Assembly: GCF_017696315.1 (NCBI RefSeq)
Contig: NZ_JAAORJ010000004.1
Coordinates: 141,125 to 205,124 of the forward strand
Reading direction: 5' to 3'
Origin: Prochlorococcus marinus XMU1412
Lineage (GTDB): Bacteria > Cyanobacteriota > Cyanobacteriia > PCC-6307 > Cyanobiaceae
DNA: 64,000 nt
Under the pieces are notes generated by a model, which searched no databases, was not told the origin of the DNA, and saw only the letters and a list, made by a program, of their open reading frames with translations. A program made the translations under genes and the position numbers. Positions 43,960 through 52,347 of the stretch are shown here, piece by piece (within the stretch, counting starts at the first letter, position 1; each line of letters opens with the position of its first letter).

Positions 43960-45078
43960 CTATAAATAAACTTTTTTAAAAATTGATAAATAATTACCTT
44001 TATTAGAATTTACAGAAAAATATCTTTCTACTCTATTTCTTGCATTTTGGCCTAAAAACTTTCTAAGAGAAGCATCTTGAATAAGATTTGAAAGGGCCTC
44101 AAACCATTCAATATCATTATTTACAAGAATTCCTGATAAATTATTTTCAATTACTCTATTATTACAGCCTAAATTACTTGCTACTACTGGAAGTCCCAAA
44201 GCCATGTACTGAAGTGCTTTCAAACCACTTTTTCCTTTAATCCATTCATTATCTGGTAAAGGATATAAACCTATATCGATTCTTTGCAAAGTTTTTATCT
44301 CTATTGAACTCTCCCAAGGAACTGTTTCTATATTAACCCCCTTTATTTTAAAATTAGTTGCACCCATAACTAGTAATTTAAAATTATACTTTTGCGATAA
44401 TTTAATTAATACTTCATCTAAAAGATGCAAATAAGGAACTGTCGAATGGCTCCCTGTCCAACCTATAATTAATTTACTTTCATTTGAATATTTATTTATT
44501 GGAAGATACTTTTCAGTATTTATTGTTGAAGAAATATCTTTTGTATTTTTATTATATTTTTTTGCAATAGAATCTAGTGTAGGAGTACATGTTATACAAA
44601 AATCAGATTCCTTCATTAATAAAAAAAATCTACTTCTAGATTTAAAAAAGCGAGAAATATTATTTTGTTTTGAAGTATTTAATTGAAATACCATATCATC
44701 AATATCATATATAGTCTTCTTAGCTATTTTTAAATAAAGCCATTCAAGAATTGGTGGGCCTAAAGGACAAACATTCAGATGTATATAAATTCCATCAACA
44801 AAAGGTAACTTAAATAAATATAAAAATCTCTTCAAAAATCCTTGTACAACACCAATAATTTTTTTAATTATGTATCCTTTTCTATATAAAATTGAGAATG
44901 TATCAATCGCGAAAAAAGGAACAACCTCTATTCTAAATCCTTTTTCTTTAAGAAATTCAATATATTGTTCGTATTTCAATCTCTGAGAAGGAACTTTATC
45001 AAAAGGGTAGGGGCAGAAAATCAATATTTTTTTTTTAAAAAAATTTTGTTTCAAAATAAAATTATGAAGGATTTTCAT
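43960..45078 (-). CDS. GT4-family glycosyltransferase
   Basis: The 372-residue GT-B protein starts with a helical lead then ILIFCPYPFD. A central linker (SKLIIGWTGSHSTVPYLHLL) is typical of GT4, and the C-terminal donor-binding part has IDIGLYPLPDNEWIKGKSGLKALQYMALGLPVVAS, with the E/G-type residues that bind the nucleotide sugar represented by KGKSGLKALQYM. The acceptor domain contains YDIDDMVFQ. It probably adds a sugar to the lipid-linked chain in the cytoplasm. It is divergent from galE, with an 80-base AT-rich spacer between them. Confidence 0.85.
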   Translation of the reverse strand: MKILHNFILKQNFFKKKILIFCPYPFDKVPSQRLKYEQYIEFLKEKGFRIEVVPFFAIDTFSILYRKGYIIKKIIGVVQGFLKRFLYLFKLPFVDGIYIHLNVCPLGPPILEWLYLKIAKKTIYDIDDMVFQLNTSKQNNISRFFKSRSRFFLLMKESDFCITCTPTLDSIAKKYNKNTKDISSTINTEKYLPINKYSNESKLIIGWTGSHSTVPYLHLLDEVLIKLSQKYNFKLLVMGATNFKIKGVNIETVPWESSIEIKTLQRIDIGLYPLPDNEWIKGKSGLKALQYMALGLPVVASNLGCNNRVIENNLSGILVNNDIEWFEALSNLIQDASLRKFLGQNARNRVERYFSVNSNKGNYLSIFKKVYL

Positions 45079-45158
45079 ATAATAAATTACTATAAATAAA
45101 TATTTATCAAATTTTTTAAATATTTAAATTAAATTATTTTTAAAGCCATTATTTTGAT

Positions 45159-46187
45159 ATGTATATTTTAGTAACTGGTGGAGCAGGTTACATAGGTAGT
45201 CATACTGTTAGAGCTTTGCAAAAGGAGAACTTTGAAGTTGTAGTGCTTGATAATTTAATTTATGGTCATAAAAAAATTGTAGAAAATGTTTTAAAAGTTC
45301 CCTTAATTGTTGGTGATATTGGTAATAAAGAACTAATAACTCAAATCCTAAGTGGGAAACACCCAAAGACAAATGGCAAAAAAATAATGGCTGTTATTCA
45401 TTTTGCGGCTTTTGCATATGTTGGAGAAAGTGTGAAAAAACCCTTGAAGTATTATATAAATAATGTCAAAAAATCAATATCTTTTTTTGAATCAATTTTT
45501 GAAGAATCATCAAATAGAAGTAAAGGGGAAATATCTAGACAGATTCCTATTGTATTTTCAAGCACCTGCGCAACATATGGAATTCCAAAAAAATTACCAA
45601 TAATTGAATCAACGGAACAAAATCCTATAAACCCTTATGGCAGAAGCAAATTAATGATAGAAAATATTCTTAAAGATTTATATTTTTCTCACAATATTCC
45701 AAGTATGATCTTTAGATATTTTAATGCAGCAGGAGCTGACCCGAAAGGCGATATTGGAGAAAATCATATCCCTGAAACTCATCTTATTCCACTTGCTTTT
45801 GATGCTTTAACAAAAGAAAAATGTAAGTTTCAGTTATTCGGAAATGATTATCAAACTTTTGATGGAACATGCATTAGAGATTATATTCATGTAACTGATA
45901 TCGCTGATGCTCACGTAAAAGGATTAATAAAAATACTAAATGAAGGAGGTCAACATATTTATAATTTAGGAACAGGTAATGGATTATCAGTTAAGCAGGT
46001 TCTTAAATCGATTGAGAAAGTAACCAATTTGGAATTAAATATTGAAATTCATCCGAGAAGGCAAGGAGATCCTCCAATTTTAGTAGCCTCTCCAAATAAA
46101 GCTTTAAATGAACTTAATTGGAAACCTTCATATTCTAATATTGATACTATTGTGGAACATGCTTGGAAATGGTATCAAAGAATTTAG
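45159..46187 (+). CDS. galE: UDP-glucose 4-epimerase
   Basis: The 342-residue extended SDR is a textbook GalE: ILVTGGAGYIGSHTVRAL (3-20), FAAFAYVGESV, SSTCATYG with catalytic Ser/Thr, NPYGRSKLMIE carrying Tyr-x3-Lys, and RYFNAAGAD. A bacterial length and the TCIRDYIHVTDIADAH motif confirm it. It interconverts UDP-glucose and UDP-galactose (perhaps the N-acetyl forms). It is alone on the plus strand between minus-strand genes, probably with its own promoter in 45079-45158; no clean hexamers are visible. Convergent with the methyltransferase-like membrane gene after a 51-base T-rich gap. Confidence 0.95.
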   Translation: MYILVTGGAGYIGSHTVRALQKENFEVVVLDNLIYGHKKIVENVLKVPLIVGDIGNKELITQILSGKHPKTNGKKIMAVIHFAAFAYVGESVKKPLKYYINNVKKSISFFESIFEESSNRSKGEISRQIPIVFSSTCATYGIPKKLPIIESTEQNPINPYGRSKLMIENILKDLYFSHNIPSMIFRYFNAAGADPKGDIGENHIPETHLIPLAFDALTKEKCKFQLFGNDYQTFDGTCIRDYIHVTDIADAHVKGLIKILNEGGQHIYNLGTGNGLSVKQVLKSIEKVTNLELNIEIHPRRQGDPPILVASPNKALNELNWKPSYSNIDTIVEHAWKWYQRI

Positions 46188-46238
46188 TATTTTTTTATTT
46201 TTTTTATAATATTGATTCCCAAAATAATTTTTATATGC

Positions 46239-46862
46239 TCACCTAATTAGTGGCAAAAATTTCTTTGTTTGAGTCTTATAGTAATTGTATGATTTACCAA
46301 ATTTTCTAACTAATGTCTTCTCCTCAAAATAAGATCCAATATCAATATAAAAAATTATTGAAAACAGATTAGCAAAAAAAAGGTCTGAATATATGGTAGA
46401 GGAAGTTATATAAACTAAAACTATGCCAAGATACATTGGGTGTCTTATATATTTGTATAAAAAATTTGTGTTTATTATTTGTTCCTTATTTTTAGTTTCG
46501 TCAGAATTTGAAAAAAAATCAAACATCTGAGTAATTCCAGTAAAAAGACCAATATCAAAATGAAATACAGTAATGATTAAGAATATATTTGCAATTCTAT
46601 TAAGAAAATATAATATAAATTCACCCTCGGGAGGAGCAGAAAAAAATATAATTGATGGTTTTAAATTCCTAATTAAATCATATATTAAAACAAAAATAAT
46701 ACATTGAGAAATAAAATAAATAAAAGGATAAAAATGTAATTGAAATTTTTCCCCAAGAATAGTTTTTACTTTTTTTTTAAAAAATGGTCTAGCAAGTATT
46801 GAATGCTGTAAACCAAAAATTGTCCATAAAAAAAAACACAAACTAGAATTCATAATTTTCAA
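46239..46862 (-). CDS. NnrU/MddA-like integral membrane methyltransferase
   Basis: The 207-residue protein has five or six membrane helices. LQHSILARPFFKK (18-30) is nearly the signature seen at the start of methanethiol S-methyltransferase MddA and NnrU-type proteins, and YIRHPMYLG is the SAM-binding RHPxYxG motif of the ICMT/MddA superfamily. The C-terminal EEKTLVRKFGKSYNYY matches the EE...G..Y end. Family knowledge: members methylate isoprenyl-cysteine, phospholipids, or methanethiol to dimethyl sulfide. It is the last gene of the minus-strand unit from 51441; its start overlaps the stop of the 93-residue gene (ATGA). Substrate uncertain. Confidence 0.72.
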   Translation of the reverse strand: MKIMNSSLCFFLWTIFGLQHSILARPFFKKKVKTILGEKFQLHFYPFIYFISQCIIFVLIYDLIRNLKPSIIFFSAPPEGEFILYFLNRIANIFLIITVFHFDIGLFTGITQMFDFFSNSDETKNKEQIINTNFLYKYIRHPMYLGIVLVYITSSTIYSDLFFANLFSIIFYIDIGSYFEEKTLVRKFGKSYNYYKTQTKKFLPLIR

Positions 46863-47140
46863 GAGTTAACCCATTTAATTGCTTTCTGAGTTATAAAAGC
46901 ACTAATAAAAAACCAAAAAATTGGATTAATAAAAAAATTTAAATAATAAGAAAAATTATTATATAAATGAAATATTAAATCATTAATATTGTTAATATAA
47001 GCTATTTCAGATTGATATTTATTCCCAACTAATAAAGGTCCAACTTGGAAAAAGTTTACAATCATTGGTGTTATGTAAACCAAAGAAAAAATTGAGACTA
47101 TATTGAAAAGATGAATTATTTTAAAATTTTTACTTCTCAT
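46859..47140 (-). CDS. Small two-helix membrane protein, unknown
   Basis: The 93-residue protein has hydrophobic helices at about 10-30 and 70-85 with a polar loop between (NKYQSEIAYINNINDL). It overlaps the MddA-like gene by the ATGA junction, which argues for real translation and a shared function. It is preceded by a 103-base gap from the membrane protein at 47244-48212. No family is recognised. Its frame has no decay and is as AT-rich as the neighbours. It could be a subunit of the membrane methyltransferase or an accessory protein. Confidence 0.5.
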   Translation of the reverse strand: MRSKNFKIIHLFNIVSIFSLVYITPMIVNFFQVGPLLVGNKYQSEIAYINNINDLIFHLYNNFSYYLNFFINPIFWFFISAFITQKAIKWVNS

Positions 47141-47243
47141 TCAATTCTGACTTTCAATTTAAATATAACCACCAATAAAAAATTGTAAAGCAATAATAGA
47201 TATTAAATTACTATTTCAGATCTTATATTGAAAATTAATTTTA

Positions 47244-48212
47244 TCAATTTTGTTTTGAAAAAATATATGATCCTACCGAGTTTCTAATATGTTTATTAGA
47301 AAATTGCCATATAAAGCCATCTATATAAAAATGATAAAGTTGAAATATAATGGGTATTAAATAAAATATTGAATAATTACCATTATTAAATTTCTGACTT
47401 GGCATTCCAAAATAAGCTAATGCCGTCATTAAAAATGAATAAGAGATTACAAATAATAAATTCTTTTTTATTGTATTCTCTAATTTTAAAGGACTTTTCA
47501 TTACTGTATTATTAACTATATTAATTTTTCGCATTTTTATAGACCATATTAATGCAATATATTGACACCAATGCATTCCTACACCTAAAGCAGTAGCTAA
47601 TGCGAGATTATCAATAAATAGTAGAGGAAGATAAATACTAATCCCAGTAATAAAAGCAAAAACCCCTCTAGCTAAATCGGAAAATTTAACTATTGATAAT
47701 AAATAAATAACTATTAAAGAAAATAAAATTAAGTTTGCCAAACCACTTGTTAAGCTGAAAGATAATATTCCTGGTTTTGAAATACCAATAACTAAACAAA
47801 AAAAGGAAATTCCGTAAGTTAGAAAAGAGCTTATAAAATTATTATTTTTTGATAACTTTAGTATTCCAATACTCTGTCTAGTCACATGCCATCCAGAAGC
47901 TAAATAATGAAAAATTAAAACTATTCCATTGTTAAATTTCCAAATAATTAAAACTGCGATAATTAAATATAAAGGTAGTAGGAAAAATTTATAACTATTT
48001 TCTTTAATCCAATTCCAATTTTCTCTATCAAAAAAGAATAACCAAGTTGAAGCAAAATGTGTTTCCGCAAATAAAAATAAAACTGAAAGGAATAAAAAAG
48101 GAGCCAAAAAAGGAAAATTAACAATCAATATTAAATAGATTATGGGAAACCAAAGTGGGTAAAATATAAAAAGATTATCATTAAAAAGAGTATTTGTTAT
48201 TCTTGTGTTCAC
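47244..48212 (-). CDS. His-rich polytopic membrane protein, unknown
   Basis: The 322-residue protein has about nine transmembrane helices and several histidines at helix positions: AETHFASTW (about 49-57), HYLASGWHVTRQS, GMHWCQYI and LYHFYIDGFIWQF near the C-terminus. This pattern of membrane-embedded His recalls di-metal or haem membrane enzymes (for example desaturase- or Brp/Blh-like folds), but I cannot assign a named family. It lies 7 bases after the methyltransferase gene in reading order, so it belongs to the unit that begins with the second carbamoyltransferase module. Treat as a conserved-looking hypothetical. Confidence 0.6.
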   Translation of the reverse strand: MNTRITNTLFNDNLFIFYPLWFPIIYLILIVNFPFLAPFLFLSVLFLFAETHFASTWLFFFDRENWNWIKENSYKFFLLPLYLIIAVLIIWKFNNGIVLIFHYLASGWHVTRQSIGILKLSKNNNFISSFLTYGISFFCLVIGISKPGILSFSLTSGLANLILFSLIVIYLLSIVKFSDLARGVFAFITGISIYLPLLFIDNLALATALGVGMHWCQYIALIWSIKMRKINIVNNTVMKSPLKLENTIKKNLLFVISYSFLMTALAYFGMPSQKFNNGNYSIFYLIPIIFQLYHFYIDGFIWQFSNKHIRNSVGSYIFSKQN

Positions 48213-48219
48213 GTTTTAA

Positions 48220-49059
48220 TTAAATCTTTTTTGCGCAAAAAGTAAAATATCCTGGAGTAAACTTTCTATCTTTTATATTTCTCTTATAAGAATAATGTTC
48301 CATTTCTTTCTCTAATTTATCTAATTTATCAGCACTAAATTTTTTCAAATTCTTATAGTTATTTATACTTGTAGAAATCAATTCAAAGCCAATCTCTTTA
48401 ATCCAAGAAGAAATTTCTTTAAGTGTGTGTTGAGTTTCATGAGGATGAATTACTTGATCTCTAAACCAGGAAAAACTATGGTCCTTGTCTTGCATTGAAG
48501 AATTCATTTTCTTAAAAAGATTATAAGCGGACTTTTCACCATGCCAATAAGAATACTCTTGCAGAAGTTTTAACATCGGTCTTCGGCCATAATAATGATA
48601 TAGGCCAACATAAATAAGACCTCCTTTCTTAACAAAAGAACTAATCTTTTTGAAAGCCTTATGACAATCAATAGTATGGTGCAGAACCCCTAAACTAATG
48701 ACTAGGTCATAAACTTTAGAATCTTCAAAACTGAAAATATCTGAATGAGTATATCTTGGGTAAACGCTTAAGCTATTCGATACTGATTGAGCAGTCTCAA
48801 TAGCCTTTTTTGTAAAATCAACTGCATGAACGTTTTTTTTATAGTAATAAGAAATAGTATTTGTAAGCCAACCAGTTCCACAACCAAATTCAATAATATC
48901 TTTTATGTTTGGTTTAAAACCATAATTATTGCTCAAAAGTTTATGCAAGTCTTCATATTCAAGAACTTGATTAGAGTTTTTAATAGAATTGAAAAAAACA
49001 TTTATATCTTCTGAAAAATTAAAAGGATTATTTCTATAAAAATTACTTACCTCTTTCAT
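48220..49059 (-). CDS. Class I SAM-dependent methyltransferase
   Basis: From the ATG at 49057-49059 the protein has 279 residues. An upstream in-frame ATG at 49161 would add 34 residues rich in Cys and Ser, but that stretch overlaps the DUF5989-like gene in another frame and is an artefact of it. Motif I is IIEFGCGTGWLTN, the strand-2 acid is in AVDFTKKA, and VYDLVISLGVLHHT is motif IV. The C-terminal HPHETQHTLKEISSWI region is common in methyltransferases of sugar loci. It starts 2 bases after the DUF5989-like stop, so methylation and carbamoylation are co-expressed. Acceptor unknown. Confidence 0.86.
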   Translation of the reverse strand: MKEVSNFYRNNPFNFSEDINVFFNSIKNSNQVLEYEDLHKLLSNNYGFKPNIKDIIEFGCGTGWLTNTISYYYKKNVHAVDFTKKAIETAQSVSNSLSVYPRYTHSDIFSFEDSKVYDLVISLGVLHHTIDCHKAFKKISSFVKKGGLIYVGLYHYYGRRPMLKLLQEYSYWHGEKSAYNLFKKMNSSMQDKDHSFSWFRDQVIHPHETQHTLKEISSWIKEIGFELISTSINNYKNLKKFSADKLDKLEKEMEHYSYKRNIKDRKFTPGYFTFCAKKI

Positions 49060-49061
49060 TT

Positions 49062-49220
49062 CTAAAAAAGTGAATAAATAAAAGGCGCAACAACTGTTCC
49101 TTGTGATGCAACAAGAACCACAGCTAAAGCAACTAAGATGATGGCAAAAGGTACAAGCCAATACTTCTTTCTTGCAGCTGCATATTTTATGATGTCCTTT
49201 AATATTGAATATAATTTCAT
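49062..49220 (-). CDS. DUF5989/SxtK-like single-pass mini-protein (module 2)
   Basis: This 52-residue gene reads from the ATG at 49218-49220 to a TAG at 49062-49064. It shares the RKKYWLVP segment (17-24), one membrane helix and the QGTVVAPFIYSLF end with the copy at 32543-32704, and it has the same neighbours in the same order. It abuts the SxtJ-like stop with no gap. It is too short for most gene callers. Function unknown; probable third component of the carbamoyltransferase module. Confidence 0.85.
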   Translation of the reverse strand: MKLYSILKDIIKYAAARKKYWLVPFAIILVALAVVLVASQGTVVAPFIYSLF

Positions 49221-49604
49221 TTAGAATTGATCCCTAAAGTTGAAGTCTTTAAAATTAACTATACTATCACTATAGTAGGTTTTTATTTTTTTATTTTTAA
49301 AAACTTTATTAAATAATCTTCTTACTATAGCTACTGGAGTAATTAGCACATAAAAAAATAAAGTTAGTATAATTAACGAATTTATCTTCCCTAAAAAATT
49401 TCCTAATTTGATCCATAAATCATATGGTTTCCTTAAGGTGTAAGGGCTTATATAAGATAAAGAAAAAATAATTACTGAGAATAAAATAACTAAAGATCTA
49501 AATTCTTGATGCAACAAATATGGAATAAGAAAGAATAATGTAAAAAATATGAAAGAAAAAACTAGGCCTGCATTCCTTAATTGTGATTTTGTATGGAAAG
49601 TCAT
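49221..49604 (-). CDS. SxtJ-family membrane protein (module 2)
   Basis: The 127-residue protein parallels the module 1 copy: KSQLRNAGLVFSFIFFTLFF at the start, two central helices, SPYTLRKPYDLWIKLGNFLGKINSLI as the conserved loop plus next helix, and a basic tail ending FRDQF. The P-x-DLW-IKLG core aligns with P-x-KIW-MKLG of the other copy, although the rest diverges considerably, so the copies are old. It begins 4 bases after the carbamoyltransferase stop and its stop is followed directly by the DUF5989-like ATG. Function unknown; membrane partner of the carbamoyltransferase by association. Confidence 0.83.
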   Translation of the reverse strand: MTFHTKSQLRNAGLVFSFIFFTLFFLIPYLLHQEFRSLVILFSVIIFSLSYISPYTLRKPYDLWIKLGNFLGKINSLIILTLFFYVLITPVAIVRRLFNKVFKNKKIKTYYSDSIVNFKDFNFRDQF

Positions 49605-49608
49605 TTAA

Positions 49609-51441
49609 TTAATCCTCTATTAAATAAGGTTTCAGAAAAAATTTACTAATGTCAGAATCAAGTTCACTTTTAACAATTAAGAAATTACCAATGGCCAGTA
49701 AATCCATATTCGTAAAAGAAAAGCATCTTAATGCATCTTCGGGAGTACAAATTATAGGCTCCCCTCTAACATTAAAAGACGTGTTAATTAGAACTGGACT
49801 ACCTGTTTGATTTTTAAATTCTGAAAGAAGCAAATAAAAAAGAGGATTTCTCTCCTTAGATATAGTTTGAATTCTACAACTATTATCAATATGTGTTATT
49901 GCTGGTAATGTTGATCTTATCTCATTTACACGATCAGTACCTTTATATGTAGATTCGGATTTTTTTTCTTTTAAAAATTTAGAATTTAATTTTCTTGTTA
50001 AAAGCATATATGGTGATTCATCCTTAATCCCAAAAAATTCCTCCTTATCTTCTTCAAGTATCGCTGGCGCAAAGGGCCTAAATGATTCTCTAAATTTAAT
50101 TTTTAAATTCATTCTTTGCTGCATATTTTTAATTCTTGGATCAGCAATTATTGAACGATTACATAGGGCTCTTGGTCCATATTCCATTTTCCCTTGAAAC
50201 CAGCCTATGATTTTCCCTTTTATTAAATAATCTGAAACCTTTTTAATTAATAATGTGTCTTCAAGCTTATGATATTTAATTCCTAATTTATCCAAATATT
50301 TTTGAATTATTTTATTATCAAATTCAGGACCTAAATAAGATGATTTCATTGAATCATTTTTATTTATTTGCCTAACTTGTTTAGTATGTTTATATATGTA
50401 ACTTAAAGCACAACCAACTGCTGAGCCTGCATCACCAGCAGCAGGTTGAATCCAAATCTTTTCAAATCCAGATTTATCAAGAATCTTTCCATTTGCTACG
50501 CAATTAAGAGCTACTCCACCAGCAAGACAAAGATATTTTTTTTGGGTTTTTTTTTGCAGATTTTTGGCAATCCTCAAAACTGCTATTTCCAACACTTTTT
50601 GTATTGAAGATGCCATATCCATATAAAATTGAGTAATCTCATCTTTAGGATTCCTAGGTGGTTTTCCGAATAATTTTATAAATGCGGAAGATATCATTTT
50701 TAAACCTCTATGATATTTAAAATATTTCATATTAAGTTTGAATGAACCATCATCTCTAATCTCTATTAAATTATTTAGTATTAAATCTTTATAGACTGGA
50801 TTCCCATAAGGCGCTAATCCCATAAGTTTATATTCACCTGAATTAACTTTAAATCCACAATAATATGTAAATGATGAATATAACATCCCTAGTGAATCAG
50901 GGAAATTAATCTCCCAAAGAGGTTTAATATTTTCTTTATCTCCAAGCCAAGCGGAAGTTGTTACCCATTCTCCAACAGCATCCATGCACAAAATTGCTGC
51001 ATCCTCAAAAGGAGAAGGATAAAAAGCTGCTGCCGCATGAGATAAATGATGCTCAGAAAAATAAAGTTTTTCTGGAATAATGCTTTCATCAATTAATTTC
51101 AATTCAGCTATGATATTGTCTTTTATAAAAAGTTTTTCTTTAATCCACGTTTGCATTGCAGGTAAAAAAGAGGAAATACCTCTTGGAGCAGTATTAAAAT
51201 AAGTTTCTAGTAGCCTCATAAAAACCCTAATAGGTTTTTCATAATAGATATAAGCTTTGACTTCGATCTTTTTTTCTAAAGCAATCTTATAACAATAATC
51301 AACAGAACAAAATGGGAACCTTGAGTCATTTTTTTTTCTACTAAATCTCTCTTCTTGAACTGCAGCAATTATTTCACCGTCATCAGAAATTAATGCAGCA
51401 GCACTATCATGGTAAAAACAAGATATTCCAATTACTGCCAT
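49609..51441 (-). CDS. O-carbamoyltransferase, NodU/CmcH/SxtI family (module 2)
   Basis: The 610-residue paralogue of the gene at 30293-32146 has all the same blocks: GISCFYHDSAA (4-14), SEHHLSHAAAA, CMDAVGEW, GPRALCNRSI, ESFRPFAP and NTSFNVRGEPI. In one 30-residue C-terminal stretch starting at ESFRPFAP I count 20 identical positions between the copies, so they are clearly homologous but not recent duplicates. It uses carbamoyl phosphate and ATP to carbamoylate a hydroxyl. It opens the minus-strand unit SxtI-SxtJ-SxtK-methyltransferase-membrane protein-MddA-like. The two modules point in opposite directions, about 16 kb apart. Confidence 0.93.
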   Translation of the reverse strand: MAVIGISCFYHDSAAALISDDGEIIAAVQEERFSRKKNDSRFPFCSVDYCYKIALEKKIEVKAYIYYEKPIRVFMRLLETYFNTAPRGISSFLPAMQTWIKEKLFIKDNIIAELKLIDESIIPEKLYFSEHHLSHAAAAFYPSPFEDAAILCMDAVGEWVTTSAWLGDKENIKPLWEINFPDSLGMLYSSFTYYCGFKVNSGEYKLMGLAPYGNPVYKDLILNNLIEIRDDGSFKLNMKYFKYHRGLKMISSAFIKLFGKPPRNPKDEITQFYMDMASSIQKVLEIAVLRIAKNLQKKTQKKYLCLAGGVALNCVANGKILDKSGFEKIWIQPAAGDAGSAVGCALSYIYKHTKQVRQINKNDSMKSSYLGPEFDNKIIQKYLDKLGIKYHKLEDTLLIKKVSDYLIKGKIIGWFQGKMEYGPRALCNRSIIADPRIKNMQQRMNLKIKFRESFRPFAPAILEEDKEEFFGIKDESPYMLLTRKLNSKFLKEKKSESTYKGTDRVNEIRSTLPAITHIDNSCRIQTISKERNPLFYLLLSEFKNQTGSPVLINTSFNVRGEPIICTPEDALRCFSFTNMDLLAIGNFLIVKSELDSDISKFFLKPYLIED

Positions 51442-51783
51442 AAGATTTTTTTGTCTTGTTCAAATATAATAAGATAGTAAGATCATTTACAAATAATTTT
51501 TAATAAAATCCATAAATTTAAAATCTTAAAAATGCGATTTTTTATGAATAATCAAATATTTCTTTTTAAGAATTTTTTTTCTTTAACTTATAGACTTTCA
51601 AGTAATTCATAAATAACTAATTATTTTATATTTATCTTTACTAATGTTTTCTGTACAAAATTGGTATTTTTTATTCCTAAACTAAGAAAACTTACTATTT
51701 ACAAATTTAATTACTGGTTTATGAGGTGGTTCATAGAGGATGAATGTTTATAAACTAATTGGAATAGCTAATAAAATTACCTA
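51442..51783. other. AT-rich gap with probable module 2 promoter
   Basis: No gene is seen here. For the carbamoyltransferase, a minus-strand TATTAT (complement of 51466-51471) lies 25 bases from its ATG, with TTTGTA (complement of 51488-51493) as a weak -35 at a 16-base spacing. Around 51720-51755 a short GC-richer stretch could encode only ten residues. No direct repeat of the tRNA 3' end was seen. Confidence 0.3.
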
Positions 51784-51856
51784 TGGAGCCAAGCGGACTC
51801 GAACCGCTGACCCCCTGCATGCCATGCAGGTGCTCTACCAGCTGAGCTATGGCCCC
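51784..51856 (-). tRNA. tRNA-Ala (anticodon GGC)
   Basis: The complement folds into a normal cloverleaf of 73 bases: acceptor GGGGCCA/TGGCTCC, D arm GCTC/GAGC, anticodon stem CCTGC/GCAGG with loop ATGGCAT (anticodon GGC), a 5-base variable region and T arm AGCGG/CCGCT with TTCGAGT. Discriminator base A73; CCA is not encoded. It reads GCC and GCU codons. It lies between module 2 and a plus-strand SGNH gene, i.e. inside the glycan region and not at a visible end. tRNA genes often mark integration or recombination points of genomic islands. Confidence 0.97.
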
Positions 51857-51862
51857 TTTAAG

Positions 51863-51888
51863 AAAACTTTATTCTTTTATAAAGTTTT
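51863..51888. repeat. Perfect 10-bp hairpin next to the tRNA
   Basis: AAAACTTTAT and ATAAAGTTTT pair perfectly around a 6-base loop, flanked by A and T runs, so it can form a terminator-like hairpin on either strand. It begins 6 bases from the 5' end of the tRNA, i.e. upstream of it, where a terminator would be unusual; the arm also contains a TATAAA that could be the tRNA -10 element. Confidence 0.5.
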
Positions 51889-52179
51889 TGTAAGCTGATA
51901 TATACAACCTTTAATGTTTTGAGATTTTTCTTTTTTAGTTTTCAAAAAAAACACAATTTCTCTTATAAAACAAGGGTTTTCAATATAAATGATGAAATAT
52001 AAAAGTTTTATTTACAATAAAAAAAGGAAGATAAAACTCACATAAAAATAATATCTCACAAAATAAAAATTCCCTAAACAAAATTTTTAGACCTTCTTAA
52101 ATTCATTAAATAGAATACTTATTAAACTAAACATTAATACAAAAATATTTGAATTAACCAATATTTATATTAATTTTTA

Positions 52180-52199
52180 GTAGATTTTTCAAAATCTAC
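52180..52199. repeat. Inverted repeat GTAGATTTT/AAAATCTAC
   Basis: Nine-base arms separated by two bases form an 18-base near palindrome about 150 bases upstream of the SGNH gene at 52348. It could be a protein-binding site or a hairpin; it lacks a T-run needed for an intrinsic terminator. Confidence 0.4.
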
Positions 52200-52347
52200 C
52201 AAAACCTTATTGTGCGTAAATTTTATAAAAATATTTTTCAATTACAAACAAATAAATATTTTTTTAGTAATCTTATAAAAGAAATTAAAAAATCGATAAA
52301 ATAAAGCCACTTTTGTTTTCTTGATTTTGTTAGAGAAATTTTAAAAA

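Larger units (their letters stand above)
51857..52347. other. Gene-free spacer upstream of SGNH gene
   Basis: This 491-base spacer holds no ORF of note. It contains two inverted repeats listed separately (51863-51888 and 52180-52199). The rest is featureless AT-rich sequence. Confidence 0.35.

Noticed and set aside
49060-49161. N-terminal extension of the methyltransferase (34 residues, Cys/Ser-rich)
   Set aside because: It is the DUF5989-like gene read in the wrong frame; the methyltransferase starts at 49059.
51720-51755. Short GC-richer stretch that could encode a ten-residue peptide
   Set aside because: Too short to support as a gene; no ribosome site or conservation can be shown.
51442-52347. 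Attachment-site repeat of the tRNA-Ala 3' end
   Set aside because: I looked for a second copy of the T-arm/acceptor sequence in the flanking spacers and saw none; the rest of the genome is not available.
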